From: B10-G9 sp964627755
GTDB lineage: Bacteria > Chloroflexota > Anaerolineae > Anaerolineales > UBA11858
Assembly: GCA_964627755.1 (NCBI GenBank)
Contig: CAZVIH010000013.1
Coordinates: 1 to 64,000 of the forward strand
Reading direction: 5' to 3'
DNA: 64,000 bases
Shown: positions 1-8,419 of the stretch, in pieces
Position numbering within the stretch: position 1 is the first letter of the stretch
Layout of the letters: every line of letters begins with the position of its first letter
The notes under the pieces: generated by a model
The model's database searches: none
Told to the model about the DNA's origin: nothing
The model's input: the letters and a program-made list of their open reading frames with translations, nothing else
Made by a program: the position numbers and the translations under genes

Positions 1-89
1 TGGTCACTCCCCAACCCACAGAAGAGGGCGCTGACGAAGGTCCCGCAAACACGCCTGGATCGATTTCAACATTGACCCCGGTCCCGTAG
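1..89 (+). CDS. C-terminal end of an unknown protein (partial)
   Basis: The frame beginning at base 3 is open from the window edge to a TAG at 87-89 and encodes about 28 residues rich in Pro, Thr, Glu and Gly. This composition is typical of the flexible tail of a secreted or surface protein. A strong intrinsic terminator follows 23 bases after the stop, which supports this frame as the real end of a gene. Nothing can be said about function because the body of the gene lies outside the window. Confidence 0.45.
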   Translation, partial: VTPQPTEEGADEGPANTPGSISTLTPVP

Positions 90-112
90 TAGAAATGTCT
101 TTTACCCCAATC

Positions 113-151
113 AGGATACAGTTTCCTCCAAGGAAACTGTATCCTTTTTTT
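113..151 (+). terminator. Rho-independent terminator
   Basis: A perfect 15-bp inverted repeat (113-127 with 131-145, loop CCA) is followed by a run of T to 151. It ends the transcript of the partial upstream gene and insulates the metal-uptake operon. The stem begins AGGATACAGTTTCC, close to that of the terminator at 17143. Confidence 0.93.
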
Positions 152-154
152 ATG

Positions 155-163
155 TGGTATACT
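155..163 (+). promoter_or_regulatory. Extended -10 promoter of the Fur/Znu operon
   Basis: TGGTATACT matches an extended -10 element (TGn plus TATACT). No clear -35 is visible because the terminator occupies that position. Transcription would start near 170, inside the operator that follows. Confidence 0.6.
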
Positions 164-196
164 CCTTATTGATAATGATAACCATTATCAATAAGG
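164..196 (+). promoter_or_regulatory. Fur/Zur-type operator
   Basis: Two perfect 14-base arms (CCTTATTGATAATG at 164-177 and its complement at 183-196) flank a 5-base spacer. The core at 171-189 differs at one position from the classical Fur box GATAATGATAATCATTATC. It covers the expected transcription start and ends 9 bases before the regulator's ATG, so the bound repressor would block the whole operon, including its own gene. Recognition by the adjacent regulator is inferred. Confidence 0.88.
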
Positions 197-205
197 AAAT
201 AACCC

Positions 206-649
206 ATGGCGCCAAATCCACCATCCCAGCTCCTAAATAGCTGGAAGAATTCCCTCCATCAGCATGGTTACAGGGTGACCCAAGCGCGTTTGCAGGTGAT
301 GAAAATCATTATCGCCAGCCCCGGGCCGCTTACCCCCCAGGATATCTACCAAAAATCTCTCGATTTGGAATCACCTCCGGGTATAGCCAGCGTTTACCGT
401 ACTCTGGAAATGCTGGATGGAATTGGATTGATCCAACAAATTCACCAGCCGGGCGGCTGCCATGGGATCTGGCCGACCGTGGATGGTCATAAACATTTGC
501 TGCTATGCAAAAAATGCGGCCAGATGCGTGTCATTGAAGGTAATGAAGAGATTACAGACTACATCAGTAGGATAGAGAAACATACCGGTTATAAAGTGGA
601 TGAACACTGGCTGCAGTTATTTGGAATCTGCAGCCAATGCTCACAATAG
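206..649 (+). CDS. zur: Fur-family metalloregulator, probably Zur
   Basis: A cytoplasmic metal-sensing repressor of 147 residues, normal for the Fur/Zur family. The N-terminal half is a winged helix (HGYRVTQARLQVM, GIASVYRTLEML). The C-terminal half is the dimerisation and metal domain, with HGIWPTVDGHKHLLLC and two CxxC pairs (CKKC and CSQC) for structural zinc. The start follows an AAGGAA ribosome site. The gene heads an operon with a ZnuA-C-B type importer and has a near-consensus Fur box at its promoter, implying autoregulation and repression of uptake when metal is plentiful. Zinc is preferred over iron because of the transporter type. Manganese cannot be excluded. Confidence 0.86.
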   Translation: MAPNPPSQLLNSWKNSLHQHGYRVTQARLQVMKIIIASPGPLTPQDIYQKSLDLESPPGIASVYRTLEMLDGIGLIQQIHQPGGCHGIWPTVDGHKHLLLCKKCGQMRVIEGNEEITDYISRIEKHTGYKVDEHWLQLFGICSQCSQ

Positions 650-669
650 AAGCTGAAGGACTTTAGTAT

Positions 670-1632
670 ATGAAGGGAATTGGGAGAGGAACTTACAGTC
701 TTATTTTATTTCTTGTTGTATTGTCGGTTTCAGCCTGCGGAAGGGCAGCTGAGGGATACCAATCCCTTGAGGAGCAAAAGGTCCAGATTGTGGTCACCAC
801 AACCTTCATTGCTGATGTGGTGAATAGCGTCGCTGGCGAAAAGGTAGATATTTCTGGATTGCTGACGCCGGGTCAGAACCCCCATTCCTACCAGCCATCT
901 CCGAAGGATATGGTGGCGGTCACAGAGGCTGATTTGATCCTGGTTAATGGTTTAGGGTTGGAGGGTTTCCTGGAGGATTTGCTTTCTGGTTCGGATACAA
1001 AAGCAAAAGTGATTGTGGTCTCTGAGGGAATCACGCCGCTGATGATGGAAGGACATATTGAAGAGGATAATGACCCTGGTTCAGAGCATTCAAGTGAGGC
1101 AGTAATGGGCCTGGATCCCCATGTCTGGTTTGATCCCAATAATGTTATGGTATGGGCTGAAAACATCACCCGGACCCTCGTGGAAGAAGATCCAGAGAAC
1201 AAAGCTTTTTATCAGGCAAATTTAAACACATATCAAGAGCAGCTTCTGGAGCTGGATGCCTGGATCCGGGAGCAGATCGGAAAAATTCCCAAAGACCAGC
1301 GGGAGCTGGTAACAGATCATTCTACCCTGTCCTATTTTGCCCAGGAGTACGGACTTGTTCAGATCGGGGCTGTTATCCCGGCCCTGACAACTGAAGCGGA
1401 GACGTCGGGTAAGGAACTGGCAGAACTGATCGACACTATCAAAGCGCATCAGACCAAAGCAATTTTTATAGGAATGGATTTTGACCCCAACCTGGCTCAG
1501 AGGGTGGCGGAGGAAACCGGGGTGGATCTGGTTCCGCTTTATTTTGGTTCCTTGTCAGATGGCGATCCGGCCGGGACCTACATCTCGTTTATGCGTTATA
1601 ACGTTAGCGCCATTGTAGAGGCGCTGCAATAG
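670..1632 (+). CDS. znuA: Zinc/manganese ABC transporter substrate-binding lipoprotein (ZnuA/TroA family)
   Basis: A 320-residue cluster A-I binding protein that captures metal outside the membrane and delivers it to the permease. A hydrophobic signal ends in the lipobox VSAC, giving a lipidated Cys23. Family metal-ligand motifs are visible: NPHSY (His72), DPHVW, and VTDHSTLSYFAQEYG. A short His/Asp/Glu-rich loop (GHIEEDNDPGSEHSSE) precedes DPHVW, as in many zinc-specific members. The gene starts 20 bases after the regulator with a GAAGGA ribosome site, and the ATPase gene follows 9 bases after its stop. The His/acidic loop favours zinc over manganese. Confidence 0.9.
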   Translation: MKGIGRGTYSLILFLVVLSVSACGRAAEGYQSLEEQKVQIVVTTTFIADVVNSVAGEKVDISGLLTPGQNPHSYQPSPKDMVAVTEADLILVNGLGLEGFLEDLLSGSDTKAKVIVVSEGITPLMMEGHIEEDNDPGSEHSSEAVMGLDPHVWFDPNNVMVWAENITRTLVEEDPENKAFYQANLNTYQEQLLELDAWIREQIGKIPKDQRELVTDHSTLSYFAQEYGLVQIGAVIPALTTEAETSGKELAELIDTIKAHQTKAIFIGMDFDPNLAQRVAEETGVDLVPLYFGSLSDGDPAGTYISFMRYNVSAIVEALQ

Positions 1633-1641
1633 GCAGATTCT

Positions 1642-2493
1642 ATGAAAAAGTTGATCAACACTTTTAGAAAAAAATCCTTCTCGCGTCGTTATGCTCCTCA
1701 TGAGAAAAATGCGCCGCTGTTAGCCATGCAGGATGTTACGGTCCATTATGAAACAGGGCTGGTGCTTGACCGGATCAGCTTCGATCTGACGCCGGGATCT
1801 GCCGTGGCGGTTGTGGGACCTAACGGGGCTGGAAAGACTACTCTATTTAAGGTGATTGCTGGCATCCTGGATCCCGGCGAAGGGATCGTCCAGGTATCCG
1901 GCCATGAACCCGGCGGCCATACCTGCATTGCTTACGTGCCCCAGCGCAGCACGGTTGACTGGACTTTCCCAGCCACTGTAGCCGACGTGGTAATGATGGG
2001 CAGGGTCAACAAGATGGGTCCATTTTTATGGCCTCAGAAAGAGGACTGGGCTGTGGTTCGGCGCTCGCTTGATTTTGTGAACTTGTCCGCTTACGCCAAA
2101 CGCCAGATCAGCGAACTCTCCGGCGGTCAGCAGCAGCGTATGTTCATGGCCCGGGCTCTGGCCCAGGAAGCCGAACTGATGCTGCTGGACGAACCTTTTA
2201 ACGGCCTCGATGTCCCGGCCCAGAAAAAGGTGCTCGAGATCCTGTCCACCCTTAAACAGCAAAACGTGACTGTAATGATCTCGATGCATGACCTGCGCCT
2301 GGCGGCTGAACAATTTGACAGGGTAATGTTATTGAACAAAGAATTATTGGGTTTTGGCGTACCCGAAGAGGTGTTCACTCGTGAGCTGCTGCTGAAAGCC
2401 TACCAGGGACACCTTCATTTTGTGGAAGGGGAATATGATACCCTGGCTGTAGGAGACGATTGCTGTGAGGGAGAGCACCATGAATATCATTGA
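1642..2493 (+). CDS. znuC: Zinc/manganese ABC transporter ATP-binding protein
   Basis: A 283-residue ATPase that powers the metal importer from the cytoplasmic face. Walker A is GPNGAGKTT, the Q-loop lies in YVPQR, the signature is LSGGQQQR, Walker B is LMLLDEP and the switch histidine is in ISMHDL. About 25 extra N-terminal residues rich in Lys/Arg precede the domain. The C-terminus ends in a Cys/His/Glu cluster (CCEGEHHEYH), unusual for this family and a possible metal-binding tail. The last 14 bases overlap the start of the permease gene, which suggests translational coupling. Confidence 0.92.
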   Translation: MKKLINTFRKKSFSRRYAPHEKNAPLLAMQDVTVHYETGLVLDRISFDLTPGSAVAVVGPNGAGKTTLFKVIAGILDPGEGIVQVSGHEPGGHTCIAYVPQRSTVDWTFPATVADVVMMGRVNKMGPFLWPQKEDWAVVRRSLDFVNLSAYAKRQISELSGGQQQRMFMARALAQEAELMLLDEPFNGLDVPAQKKVLEILSTLKQQNVTVMISMHDLRLAAEQFDRVMLLNKELLGFGVPEEVFTRELLLKAYQGHLHFVEGEYDTLAVGDDCCEGEHHEYH

Positions 2494-3346
2494 CCTGTTA
2501 TTAACCCCACTTAATTATTCCTTTATGGTTCGTGGTTTAACTGCGGCTGTGCTGACCGGAATTGTCTGTGCTGTGATCGGAGTTTATGTAGTGGTACGGG
2601 GCATGGCTTTTTTCGGTGATGCCCTGGCGCACTCGATCCTGCCTGGAGTCGCGGTGGGCTACCTGCTCACAGATGGTGCCCGGGAGCCGCTCTTCTGGTG
2701 GGGCACCGGTACCGCAGTTGTGGTCTCTTTGGTGATTGGTGCTGTCAGCAAGGGAGCCAGGATCAAACAAGACACAGCGATCGGCATTATCTTTGCGGGT
2801 ATGTTTGCTTTGGGTATAGCCATCATCTCCACCGTTAAGAGCTACACAGTGGATTTGACCCATTTCCTGTTTGGAGATGTGCTGGGTGTGTCCGGAAATC
2901 AGCTGATCACCATTGCAGTATTCAGCGCCCTGATCCTGATCCTGGTGATAGCTTTTTACAAGGAATTCCTGGTGATGACTTTTGATCCCACCCTGGCAGC
3001 CACCCTGCGCATCCCCACCCGGGTTTTCGAGTATTTGCAGCTGGTGTTGATTGCTCTGACCGTTGCGGTCTCATTCCAGGCAGTGGGAGTTGCGCTGATG
3101 GTAGCCATGTTGATCACTCCGGCTGCGGCGGCTTACCTGCTCACCAAGCGCCTGCCGATCATGATGATCCTGGCAGCGATCATCGCCTCGGCATCCGGTG
3201 TGATCGGGCTTTACCTTTCTTACTATATCAACGTGGCCTCTGGTCCGGCCATTGTGCTGGTCGCGACGGGATTTTTCCTTATAGCGTGGGGGTATTCCAG
3301 CCTGAATAAAAGGATGCTGATCCGGGAATCTATCAGGGAAGGATGA
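2480..3346 (+). CDS. znuB: Zinc/manganese ABC transporter permease
   Basis: An ABC-3 family integral membrane permease of about 288 residues with eight or so hydrophobic segments. Family features include VVRGMAFFGDALAHSILPGVAVGY near the N-terminus and the conserved core ALMVAMLITPAAAAYLL. The ATG at 2480 is chosen over an in-frame GTG at 2465 because GAGGGAGAG sits just upstream at ribosome-site distance. It is the last gene of the regulator-importer operon. No terminator is evident before the oppositely oriented ABC exporter. Confidence 0.9.
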   Translation: MNIIDLLLTPLNYSFMVRGLTAAVLTGIVCAVIGVYVVVRGMAFFGDALAHSILPGVAVGYLLTDGAREPLFWWGTGTAVVVSLVIGAVSKGARIKQDTAIGIIFAGMFALGIAIISTVKSYTVDLTHFLFGDVLGVSGNQLITIAVFSALILILVIAFYKEFLVMTFDPTLAATLRIPTRVFEYLQLVLIALTVAVSFQAVGVALMVAMLITPAAAAYLLTKRLPIMMILAAIIASASGVIGLYLSYYINVASGPAIVLVATGFFLIAWGYSSLNKRMLIRESIREG

Positions 3347-3515
3347 TTGGGCGCGGAGTTAGAAGTTATTTGAAACCATCGTCACTTCCAGGGCAATCTC
3401 CCGGGCATCTTCGCCTCCATCGCTCACGGCATTTCTCATGGGCCCGGAACGATGCAGGCTTAGATCAACAATCTAAATATACTGAGATTTGTTATTTGGG
3501 ATTTCCAAAGCCAAT

Positions 3516-5462
3516 TTATCCTTTCGCTCCGAAGTCCTCCTCTCCGAGTTTAAACTGCCTTTCGTATAAGTCCCGGTATAAACCACCCTGTTCGATCAGC
3601 TGATCATGGGACCCCCGCTGGACGATCTTTCCCTGGTCGATGACCAGGATCTGGTCTGCCGCCAGGATAGTGCTCAGCCGGTGGGCAATCACCAGGCTGG
3701 TTCTGCCGACCATCACACGTTCAAGGGCGTGTTGAATGAGAGCTTCACTCTCAGAATCAAGGTGGCTGGTTGCCTCGTCGAGGATCAGGACTCGCGGATC
3801 CATCAGCACAACCCGAGCGATGGCGATGCGCTGTTTTTCGCCTCCCGAAAGGCGGTAGCCCCGTTCCCCGGCGATGGTATCGTAGCCTTCAGTCAGATTG
3901 GAGATAAAGTCGTAGATATTGGCGGTTCGGCAGGCCTGTTCCAATTCATCCTGGGTTGCGTCAGGTTTAGCATAAAGCAGATTGGCGCGAATGGTGTCAT
4001 GAAATAGATATGTTTCCTGAGTTACCATGCCAATCCAGGGAGCCAGGGATGCCAGTTGAAGATCCCGCAGATCGTGGCCGTCCAGCAAGACCCGGCCCTG
4101 GCTGGGATCATATAGCCGGGGAACCAGATAGGTGATGGTGGTTTTACCAGCCCCGCTGGGACCTACCAGGGCTGTCAATTTTCCGGGCCGCATCTCAAAA
4201 CTGATATCCTGCAGAACCGGCTTTTGTTCCTGGTCACCTGTTCCTGGAGAACTGCTGTAAGATTCTCCACTTTTGGTTACCGCCAAGCCGGTGCCTCTTC
4301 TGCTGAACCGTTCCACATCCTCAAGTCCAATCATGGAATCCTGATCACCCTCATAACTGAAGGACACATTTTCGAACTTCACCTGGCCCCGACATTCATT
4401 CAATACAAGAGCTTCAGGTCGATCATCAAGTTCTATCGGGATATCAAGGACCTCGAAGACGCGCTCAAAACTTACCAGGCTGGTGGCAAACTCAACCCTG
4501 GCGTTTAATAGAGCTGTTAGAGGCCTGTAGAGCTGGGTTAGGTAAGCGCTGAAAGCAACGATCGTACCGATGGTAAAAGTTCCCCTTAGAACCATATGCC
4601 CACCCAGCCAATAAACCAGCGCTGTGCCAATCGCTCCGACAAGTCCCAGGCCCATAAAGAACCATCTTCCGATCAATGAGCTTCTAATGCTGATATCACG
4701 AACCTGGACGGCTTTGTCAGAAAACCGCTGTACCTCATCTTTCCGCCTTCCAAAGATCTTGGTTAGCAAGGCGCCGCTGACATTGAGCGTTTCATTCATC
4801 AGCGAGCTCATCTCTCCCCGCAGCCGCATCTGTTGGCGGGTGATCTGGCGCAGGACGATCCCTATCCGCCGTGAAGGCAGGATCAACAAAGGCATGATGA
4901 TGACTGCGGCCAGGGTTAATCGCCATTCCAGTGAGATCATCACAACGAGAGTGCTTAGCAGGGAAATGACGTTTGTGATCAGGTTGATCATGGTACCCGT
5001 AACGGCTCTTTGGGCTCCATTGACGTCGTTGTTGAGGCGCGACATCATCTCCCCGGTTTTTGTGTGGGTGAAGAAGCGCATGCTCATGCGCTGCATATAG
5101 GTATAGAGCGCCTGGCGGAGATCACAAATAATTCCTTCACCTACAGCTGAATTGAGGTATCCCTGGGCGACCTGGATGAATCCGTTAAGCAGGGGCAGGC
5201 TGAAGAGCCCCAAGGCCAGCCAGTTCAAACGGGTTATATCCTTGTTAGGCAGGGCATTATCCAGTAGATCGCGAAAGAGCAGAGGGGAGAGCAGATTGAC
5301 CAGTGAAGAAATTGCGATCAGGACGATCAATAAGATTGCTTTGGATGTATAGGGGCGGATATAGACCGCAACCCGTTTGAGAAGGAACCAGCTGATCTGG
5401 GGTTGGTCGCGCTCTTCATCAAAACTGATATAGGAACGCCATCCACTTCCTCCGTAACCCAA
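3516..5462 (-). CDS. ABC exporter, fused membrane and ATPase domains (MsbA/multidrug type)
   Basis: A 648-residue half-transporter expected to work as a homodimer exporting a lipid or drug. The membrane domain covers about residues 35-330. The ATPase domain has an aromatic A-loop (VSFSY, Tyr370), Walker A GPSGAGKTT (434-442), signature LSGGEKQR, Walker B VLILDEAT and switch IAHRLST. An unusual Ser/Gly/Asp-rich segment of about 43 residues (371-413) separates the A-loop from the strand PVLQDISFEM, where relatives have only a few residues. Translation starts at a TTG preceded by AAAGGAG. No partner half-transporter is adjacent. The substrate is unknown. Confidence 0.88.
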   Translation of the reverse strand: MGYGGSGWRSYISFDEERDQPQISWFLLKRVAVYIRPYTSKAILLIVLIAISSLVNLLSPLLFRDLLDNALPNKDITRLNWLALGLFSLPLLNGFIQVAQGYLNSAVGEGIICDLRQALYTYMQRMSMRFFTHTKTGEMMSRLNNDVNGAQRAVTGTMINLITNVISLLSTLVVMISLEWRLTLAAVIIMPLLILPSRRIGIVLRQITRQQMRLRGEMSSLMNETLNVSGALLTKIFGRRKDEVQRFSDKAVQVRDISIRSSLIGRWFFMGLGLVGAIGTALVYWLGGHMVLRGTFTIGTIVAFSAYLTQLYRPLTALLNARVEFATSLVSFERVFEVLDIPIELDDRPEALVLNECRGQVKFENVSFSYEGDQDSMIGLEDVERFSRRGTGLAVTKSGESYSSSPGTGDQEQKPVLQDISFEMRPGKLTALVGPSGAGKTTITYLVPRLYDPSQGRVLLDGHDLRDLQLASLAPWIGMVTQETYLFHDTIRANLLYAKPDATQDELEQACRTANIYDFISNLTEGYDTIAGERGYRLSGGEKQRIAIARVVLMDPRVLILDEATSHLDSESEALIQHALERVMVGRTSLVIAHRLSTILAADQILVIDQGKIVQRGSHDQLIEQGGLYRDLYERQFKLGEEDFGAKG

Positions 5463-5951
5463 TGTTGAGCTCCTTTAATACTGACTGCTATATCGTTGAT
5501 ATGCTTGCCATGATCCCAAGCATCTGAAATTTTACCTCCCTAGAATAATAAATCCAACGATCCAGGTTTTGATAATGATGCTGGTTCTGTTCTATCCAGT
5601 GCTGCTGAAGGGATATATTGTTTAGGGATAGAATTTTAATTTCTGGTTAGTAAGGAGAATATTTGACCTATCTCTGGATAGTAAGGTTCTCAATATAATT
5701 TGCTTAAAATATTGTTCCTGTTTTTTATAAGGACCGATTTTCTATTAAGGAGAGGGAGTTTTAACTTAAGGCAGACCTTTTTTCAGACTGAAATTTCGAA
5801 TTCAGGAGGGCGCCAAGAATACTCTCAAGGTAAGTGTCCCAGCAATTCTGCCTTCGATGATAGTGATCATCATAGGCTTGACCAGATCTGAACCAACACC
5901 GATCTTTAGCCAGATCCAAAGAGGATAAAAAAACCTTTGTTCGAACCCGAA
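5463..5951. other. Intergenic region without a convincing gene
   Basis: About 490 bases lie between the ABC exporter start and the end of the aminopeptidase, both on the minus strand. It should contain the exporter promoter, but no clean -35/-10 pair was found. A short near-repeat, TGGTTAGTAAGG and TGGATAGTAAGG, occurs near 5643 and 5673. The open frame at 5700-5891 has no ribosome site and shows no recognisable protein features. Confidence 0.5.
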
Positions 5952-7223
5952 TTACAATTCAAAAGCCCATTCACCTTTTCTCATCAGGGGGTGGGCCTTG
6001 CCATCCTGATCATAACCATCGACATCGATCTCGGCTGATCCGATCATAAAATCATAATGGACTGTGCTGTGGTTGCCTCCGGCCTGGAGGAATTCCTCAG
6101 TGCTCATCTGATCTGCGCCTTTTAGACAATCCCGAATCCCCCTTCCGAGGGCGATGTGAATGGAGGCGTTCTCATCCAGCAGGGTATTGTGAAAGACCAC
6201 CCCGGCCTGGGAGATGGGCGAACTGTTGGGCACCAGGGCCAGCTCACCCAGGCGGCAGGAGCCTTGATCTACTTCCAAGGTCTTTTTCACGAACTCTTCC
6301 CCTGTTTCAGCCTTGACTTTGGTGACCTTGCCATCCTTGAACTCGAGATAAAGGCCGTCCACAAATCCATCACCCATCGTGAAAGGTTTGGTCGATGAAA
6401 CATAACCATCCACTCCCAGCCGGTCGGGCAAGGTGAAAACCTCCTCGGAAGGCATGTTAACGGCATTCTCCCGCCCCTCTTGATCTTTCAGGACTGCGGT
6501 TTTCCACTGATGGCCTTCCGGGAGCTGGATCTTCAGATCCGTTCCGGGACTTTTCAGGTGGATGTATTGAAAGCTGTTCTGCGTCAGGCTGTCAGCGCGT
6601 TTCATCAGAGAAGAAAAATGACCTGCCCAATAGGCGACGGGATCATCTTTGTCCAGCCGGTAAAACTTGATCAGGTATTCCGAGATCCTTTCCACTGCGT
6701 CTTCCGGAGCCAGATCCGGAAAGACAGCTTGTGCCCATCCAGTCGTGGGATAAAGCAGGATGATCCAGGGGGTAGGGTGCCCCACCAGGTATTCGTTGGC
6801 TTCCCGGAATGTCTCAGAACGGATCTTTTGCATTTCGGATAACAGGGATGAATCAATCCCTTTGAACAGATAGGGGTTTGAACCCCCAATATAGATCCGG
6901 GCATCTTTCCGGTCAGTGGCTTTATACAGCTCGTCAACGGACCAGGTTGGAATTTCCTGAAAAGAACCCCTGGGAGCGTTCTGATAGCGGATCAGGTCCA
7001 GTTCTGGATCTCCCCAGAAAACTTCAACCAGGGGTGCTCCCATCTGGTAGGCCCTTTCGGTAAGTTTCCTGACCAGGGGAGCCGCTTCCAATGGGGTATA
7101 GAATCGGGCTGATCTGCCCGGTAAAGCACCGATCCTGATCCGCTGTCCTTTTTTATAGTTCAACCCAACCTTCATGATCAGATCGGCGTAGCTGTCCAGG
7201 TACTTTTCAAAGATCTTGGCCAT
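5952..7223 (-). CDS. Aminopeptidase, M29 family (AmpS/thermophilic aminopeptidase type)
   Basis: A 423-residue cytoplasmic metallo-aminopeptidase that removes N-terminal residues from peptides. The length and pattern match family M29: an N-terminal YADLIMKVGLNYKKGQ segment and the C-terminal metal-ligand series NMPSEEVFT, LGELALV, VFHNTLLDENASIHIALG and STVHYDFMIGS. These carry the Glu, Glu, His, His and Asp ligands known in the family. The ATG has a GGAGAG ribosome site. The gene stands alone between the ABC exporter and a surface lipoprotein. Confidence 0.9.
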   Translation of the reverse strand: MAKIFEKYLDSYADLIMKVGLNYKKGQRIRIGALPGRSARFYTPLEAAPLVRKLTERAYQMGAPLVEVFWGDPELDLIRYQNAPRGSFQEIPTWSVDELYKATDRKDARIYIGGSNPYLFKGIDSSLLSEMQKIRSETFREANEYLVGHPTPWIILLYPTTGWAQAVFPDLAPEDAVERISEYLIKFYRLDKDDPVAYWAGHFSSLMKRADSLTQNSFQYIHLKSPGTDLKIQLPEGHQWKTAVLKDQEGRENAVNMPSEEVFTLPDRLGVDGYVSSTKPFTMGDGFVDGLYLEFKDGKVTKVKAETGEEFVKKTLEVDQGSCRLGELALVPNSSPISQAGVVFHNTLLDENASIHIALGRGIRDCLKGADQMSTEEFLQAGGNHSTVHYDFMIGSAEIDVDGYDQDGKAHPLMRKGEWAFEL

Positions 7224-7369
7224 CTCAACTCTCCTGTAGGTGCTTTACTATGATATTAAACTTCATCTCCCCCACATTCCACCCAGGTAAATTAACCATT
7301 ACTTATTTCACCGGGTTCGCCTATGCTGATCCCGGTCTGCTGGATTCTGTAATCATCTCGGGGACCTGA

Positions 7370-8383
7370 TCAGGGCATTTTTTTGAGTTTGAGGTTATTC
7401 AGGATAGCGCTCTTTGTAAATAACCCAGCCTGATTGGTCGCTTCTATATAATATTCAATAATGGATGACTCAATATCTCTGTAGCCGTCGATGTTGCGGG
7501 CATCCAGGGTCACATGCCAGACATCCTCCGAAGTTAAAACCATGGAAATGTTATACCACTGGGCTTTTCCAGCCAGGTGATAAATGAATCTGACGTTTGT
7601 GACCGGAATTTCTCCGCCGCACTGGGCCTGGATGGTGGTGGTTTTTTGAGGGTTATCCCCCCAATAAATTTCCGGGTTCGAGGGAAATACCCTTGTAATA
7701 TAAGGCGGGGATTCCAGAATTTCCAGATCTTCCGGGATGCAGACAGAAGTGGCAGTTGTACCTGACACCCAGCAAGCCTGTTCCAGGGTGTCCGGCTGGA
7801 CAGCCCACCAGCTGGAATCCTGGTTCCTTCCCAGCACCGGGGCCGATTCACCCTCAAGCAGGTATACAGCCGGGTCATTATAGGTCGAGGGCCCCATTCT
7901 GCAGGTTGTGTTCATGGTTGCCCTGATTTCCGGATCACAGCTGATCGGCTCTGGGGTTGGAGTTTCAGTTGGATTGAATTCAAGTGCGATCGACGGCTGA
8001 TCATCCTCGCTTACGACAACCCGGGCTAGAGCTGGATCGCTCCATTGGCCGCCCGAGTTTTGGGACCTGGCCTGGATCAAGTATTCTCCCGCAGAAGGCG
8101 GAGTCCATCCCAGCTTAACGGTGAACAGCAGATCTCCCGGATCCGGGTTATTAACAACGCTCAGTATCTCGCCGTTGACGGAGATCTCCAGCGCTTCAAC
8201 CGTGTCTGGGGCGCTCCCGTGGGCAACAATCTGATAGGGCGCCAGAGGCAAGGTGGAATCATTCAAGGGGGCGTCGATCCAGGAGATCAATCCGGGTGAT
8301 ATGCTGGGCCCGGACGCGCCGCAAGCAGACACCAACAGGGCTAATACTGTCGTAGAAAGGAAGATTAGGATAGTTTTCCTCAT
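7370..8383 (-). CDS. Surface lipoprotein with Ig-like and SH3b-like domains
   Basis: A 337-residue exported lipoprotein of unknown role. The signal ends in VSAC (Cys21). An Ig-like domain follows at about 35-125, ending with an Ala/Arg/Val strand before EDDQPSIALEF. After a Thr/Pro linker, a bacterial SH3-like domain at about 148-217 shows CRMGPSTYNDP and SSWWAV, and a further beta-rich Ig-like domain lies at about 225-335. SH3b domains usually bind cell-wall peptides or glycans, so attachment to the envelope is plausible. It lies 36 bases downstream of the large surface protein gene on the same strand, suggesting co-expression. The ATG has an AGGAG site. Confidence 0.7.
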   Translation of the reverse strand: MRKTILIFLSTTVLALLVSACGASGPSISPGLISWIDAPLNDSTLPLAPYQIVAHGSAPDTVEALEISVNGEILSVVNNPDPGDLLFTVKLGWTPPSAGEYLIQARSQNSGGQWSDPALARVVVSEDDQPSIALEFNPTETPTPEPISCDPEIRATMNTTCRMGPSTYNDPAVYLLEGESAPVLGRNQDSSWWAVQPDTLEQACWVSGTTATSVCIPEDLEILESPPYITRVFPSNPEIYWGDNPQKTTTIQAQCGGEIPVTNVRFIYHLAGKAQWYNISMVLTSEDVWHVTLDARNIDGYRDIESSIIEYYIEATNQAGLFTKSAILNNLKLKKMP

Positions 8384-8419
8384 TGGATGAACTCCTGTAA
8401 GCAGCGCCGGGCAAATTGA

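Noticed and set aside
3343..3603. Plus-strand open frame of 86 codons after znuB
   Set aside because: It overlaps the znuB stop and the 3' end of the ABC exporter gene, has no separate ribosome site, and its composition (many Arg, Ser, His) looks non-coding.
5700..5891. Plus-strand open frame of 63 codons in the gap before the aminopeptidase
   Set aside because: No ribosome site or promoter; the peptide has no protein-like pattern.
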